From Cypionkella aquatica (lineage in GTDB: Bacteria > Pseudomonadota > Alphaproteobacteria > Rhodobacterales > Rhodobacteraceae): a stretch of DNA of 64,000 bases. The translations under genes were made by a program, and so were the position numbers. Shown in pieces: positions 63,995 through 64,000 of this stretch. Each line of letters opens with the position of its first letter. Positions within the stretch are counted from its first letter, which is position 1. The stretch is from positions 620,920 to 684,919 of the forward strand of contig NZ_BSPP01000007.1 of the NCBI RefSeq assembly GCF_030161095.1, in the 5' to 3' direction. The notes under the pieces are model-generated. The model was given only the letters and a program-made list of their open reading frames with translations, was not told the origin of the DNA and searched no databases.

Positions 63995-64000
63995 CCGTCG

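Overview
The window is one contiguous stretch of chromosome from an alphaproteobacterium, most likely of the Rhodobacterales (Rhodobacteraceae). The GC-rich codon use, the sarcosine oxidase genes, the yajC-secD-secF / ccmABCDG neighbourhood, the DddP-type DMSP lyase, the RTX and Hint proteins, and palindromic CCTCCGGCGGG repeats between convergent genes all fit. It reads as core genome with a few accessory cassettes. I see no prophage, insertion sequence, CRISPR array or rRNA. The only RNA gene recognised is one tRNA-Leu.

Layout. 1-6.4 kb: end of a heterotetrameric sarcosine oxidase operon (soxA 5'-truncated, soxG), two tandem small secreted paralogues, Fe-superoxide dismutase with an abutting Tat-exported metallophosphoesterase, and a LOG-family hydrolase. 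6.5-14.7 kb: a LysM/Ig-like envelope protein, a divergent ArsR regulator / Atm1-type ABC exporter pair, an exported caspase-like protein with seven exact 48-residue repeats, and a duplicated RTX protein. 15-22 kb: yfgM-like/bamB/der (outer-membrane assembly and ribosome biogenesis), a membrane protein, serS and an acyltransferase. 22.3-30.1 kb: yajC-secD-secF-Mth938-like, then an inverted aldo/keto reductase, then ccmABCDG with a translationally coupled small secreted protein. 30-40 kb: a Hint-domain protein with an overlapping microprotein, acnA, a DUF1223 protein, an LpxL-like acyltransferase with a DMT transporter, a lone fliG, and purB. 40-48 kb: a three-cluster CDGSH protein convergent with dddP, glnB-glnA, a mosaic nnrE/nnrD gene, and a second Hint protein. 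48-53 kb: tRNA-Leu, tig, an unknown protein, a DMT transporter, rpsF-rpsR-rplI and a PACE-type efflux protein. 53.5-64 kb: fabD-fabG-acpP and fabF-mltG, split by an inverted TetR-adaptor-RND efflux cassette.

How the genes connect. Sarcosine oxidase makes H2O2 and DddP makes DMS plus acrylate from DMSP, pointing to a heterotroph living on methylated algal osmolytes. Several genes serve the envelope: SecDF/YajC and BamB for export and outer-membrane assembly, Ccm for cytochrome c maturation, LpxL for lipid A, MltG for peptidoglycan, and Fab for lipids. Three efflux systems (Atm1-like, PACE, RND) suggest exposure to toxic metals or organics.

The most unusual items are the ArsR-Atm1 pair with a concentric dyad over the promoter, the 7 x 144-bp repeat of the caspase-like gene, a perfect 35-bp inverted repeat whose inner sequence differs from its sibling element while staying self-complementary, a low-GC segment inside nnrE/nnrD, and the efflux cassette inside the fatty-acid cluster.
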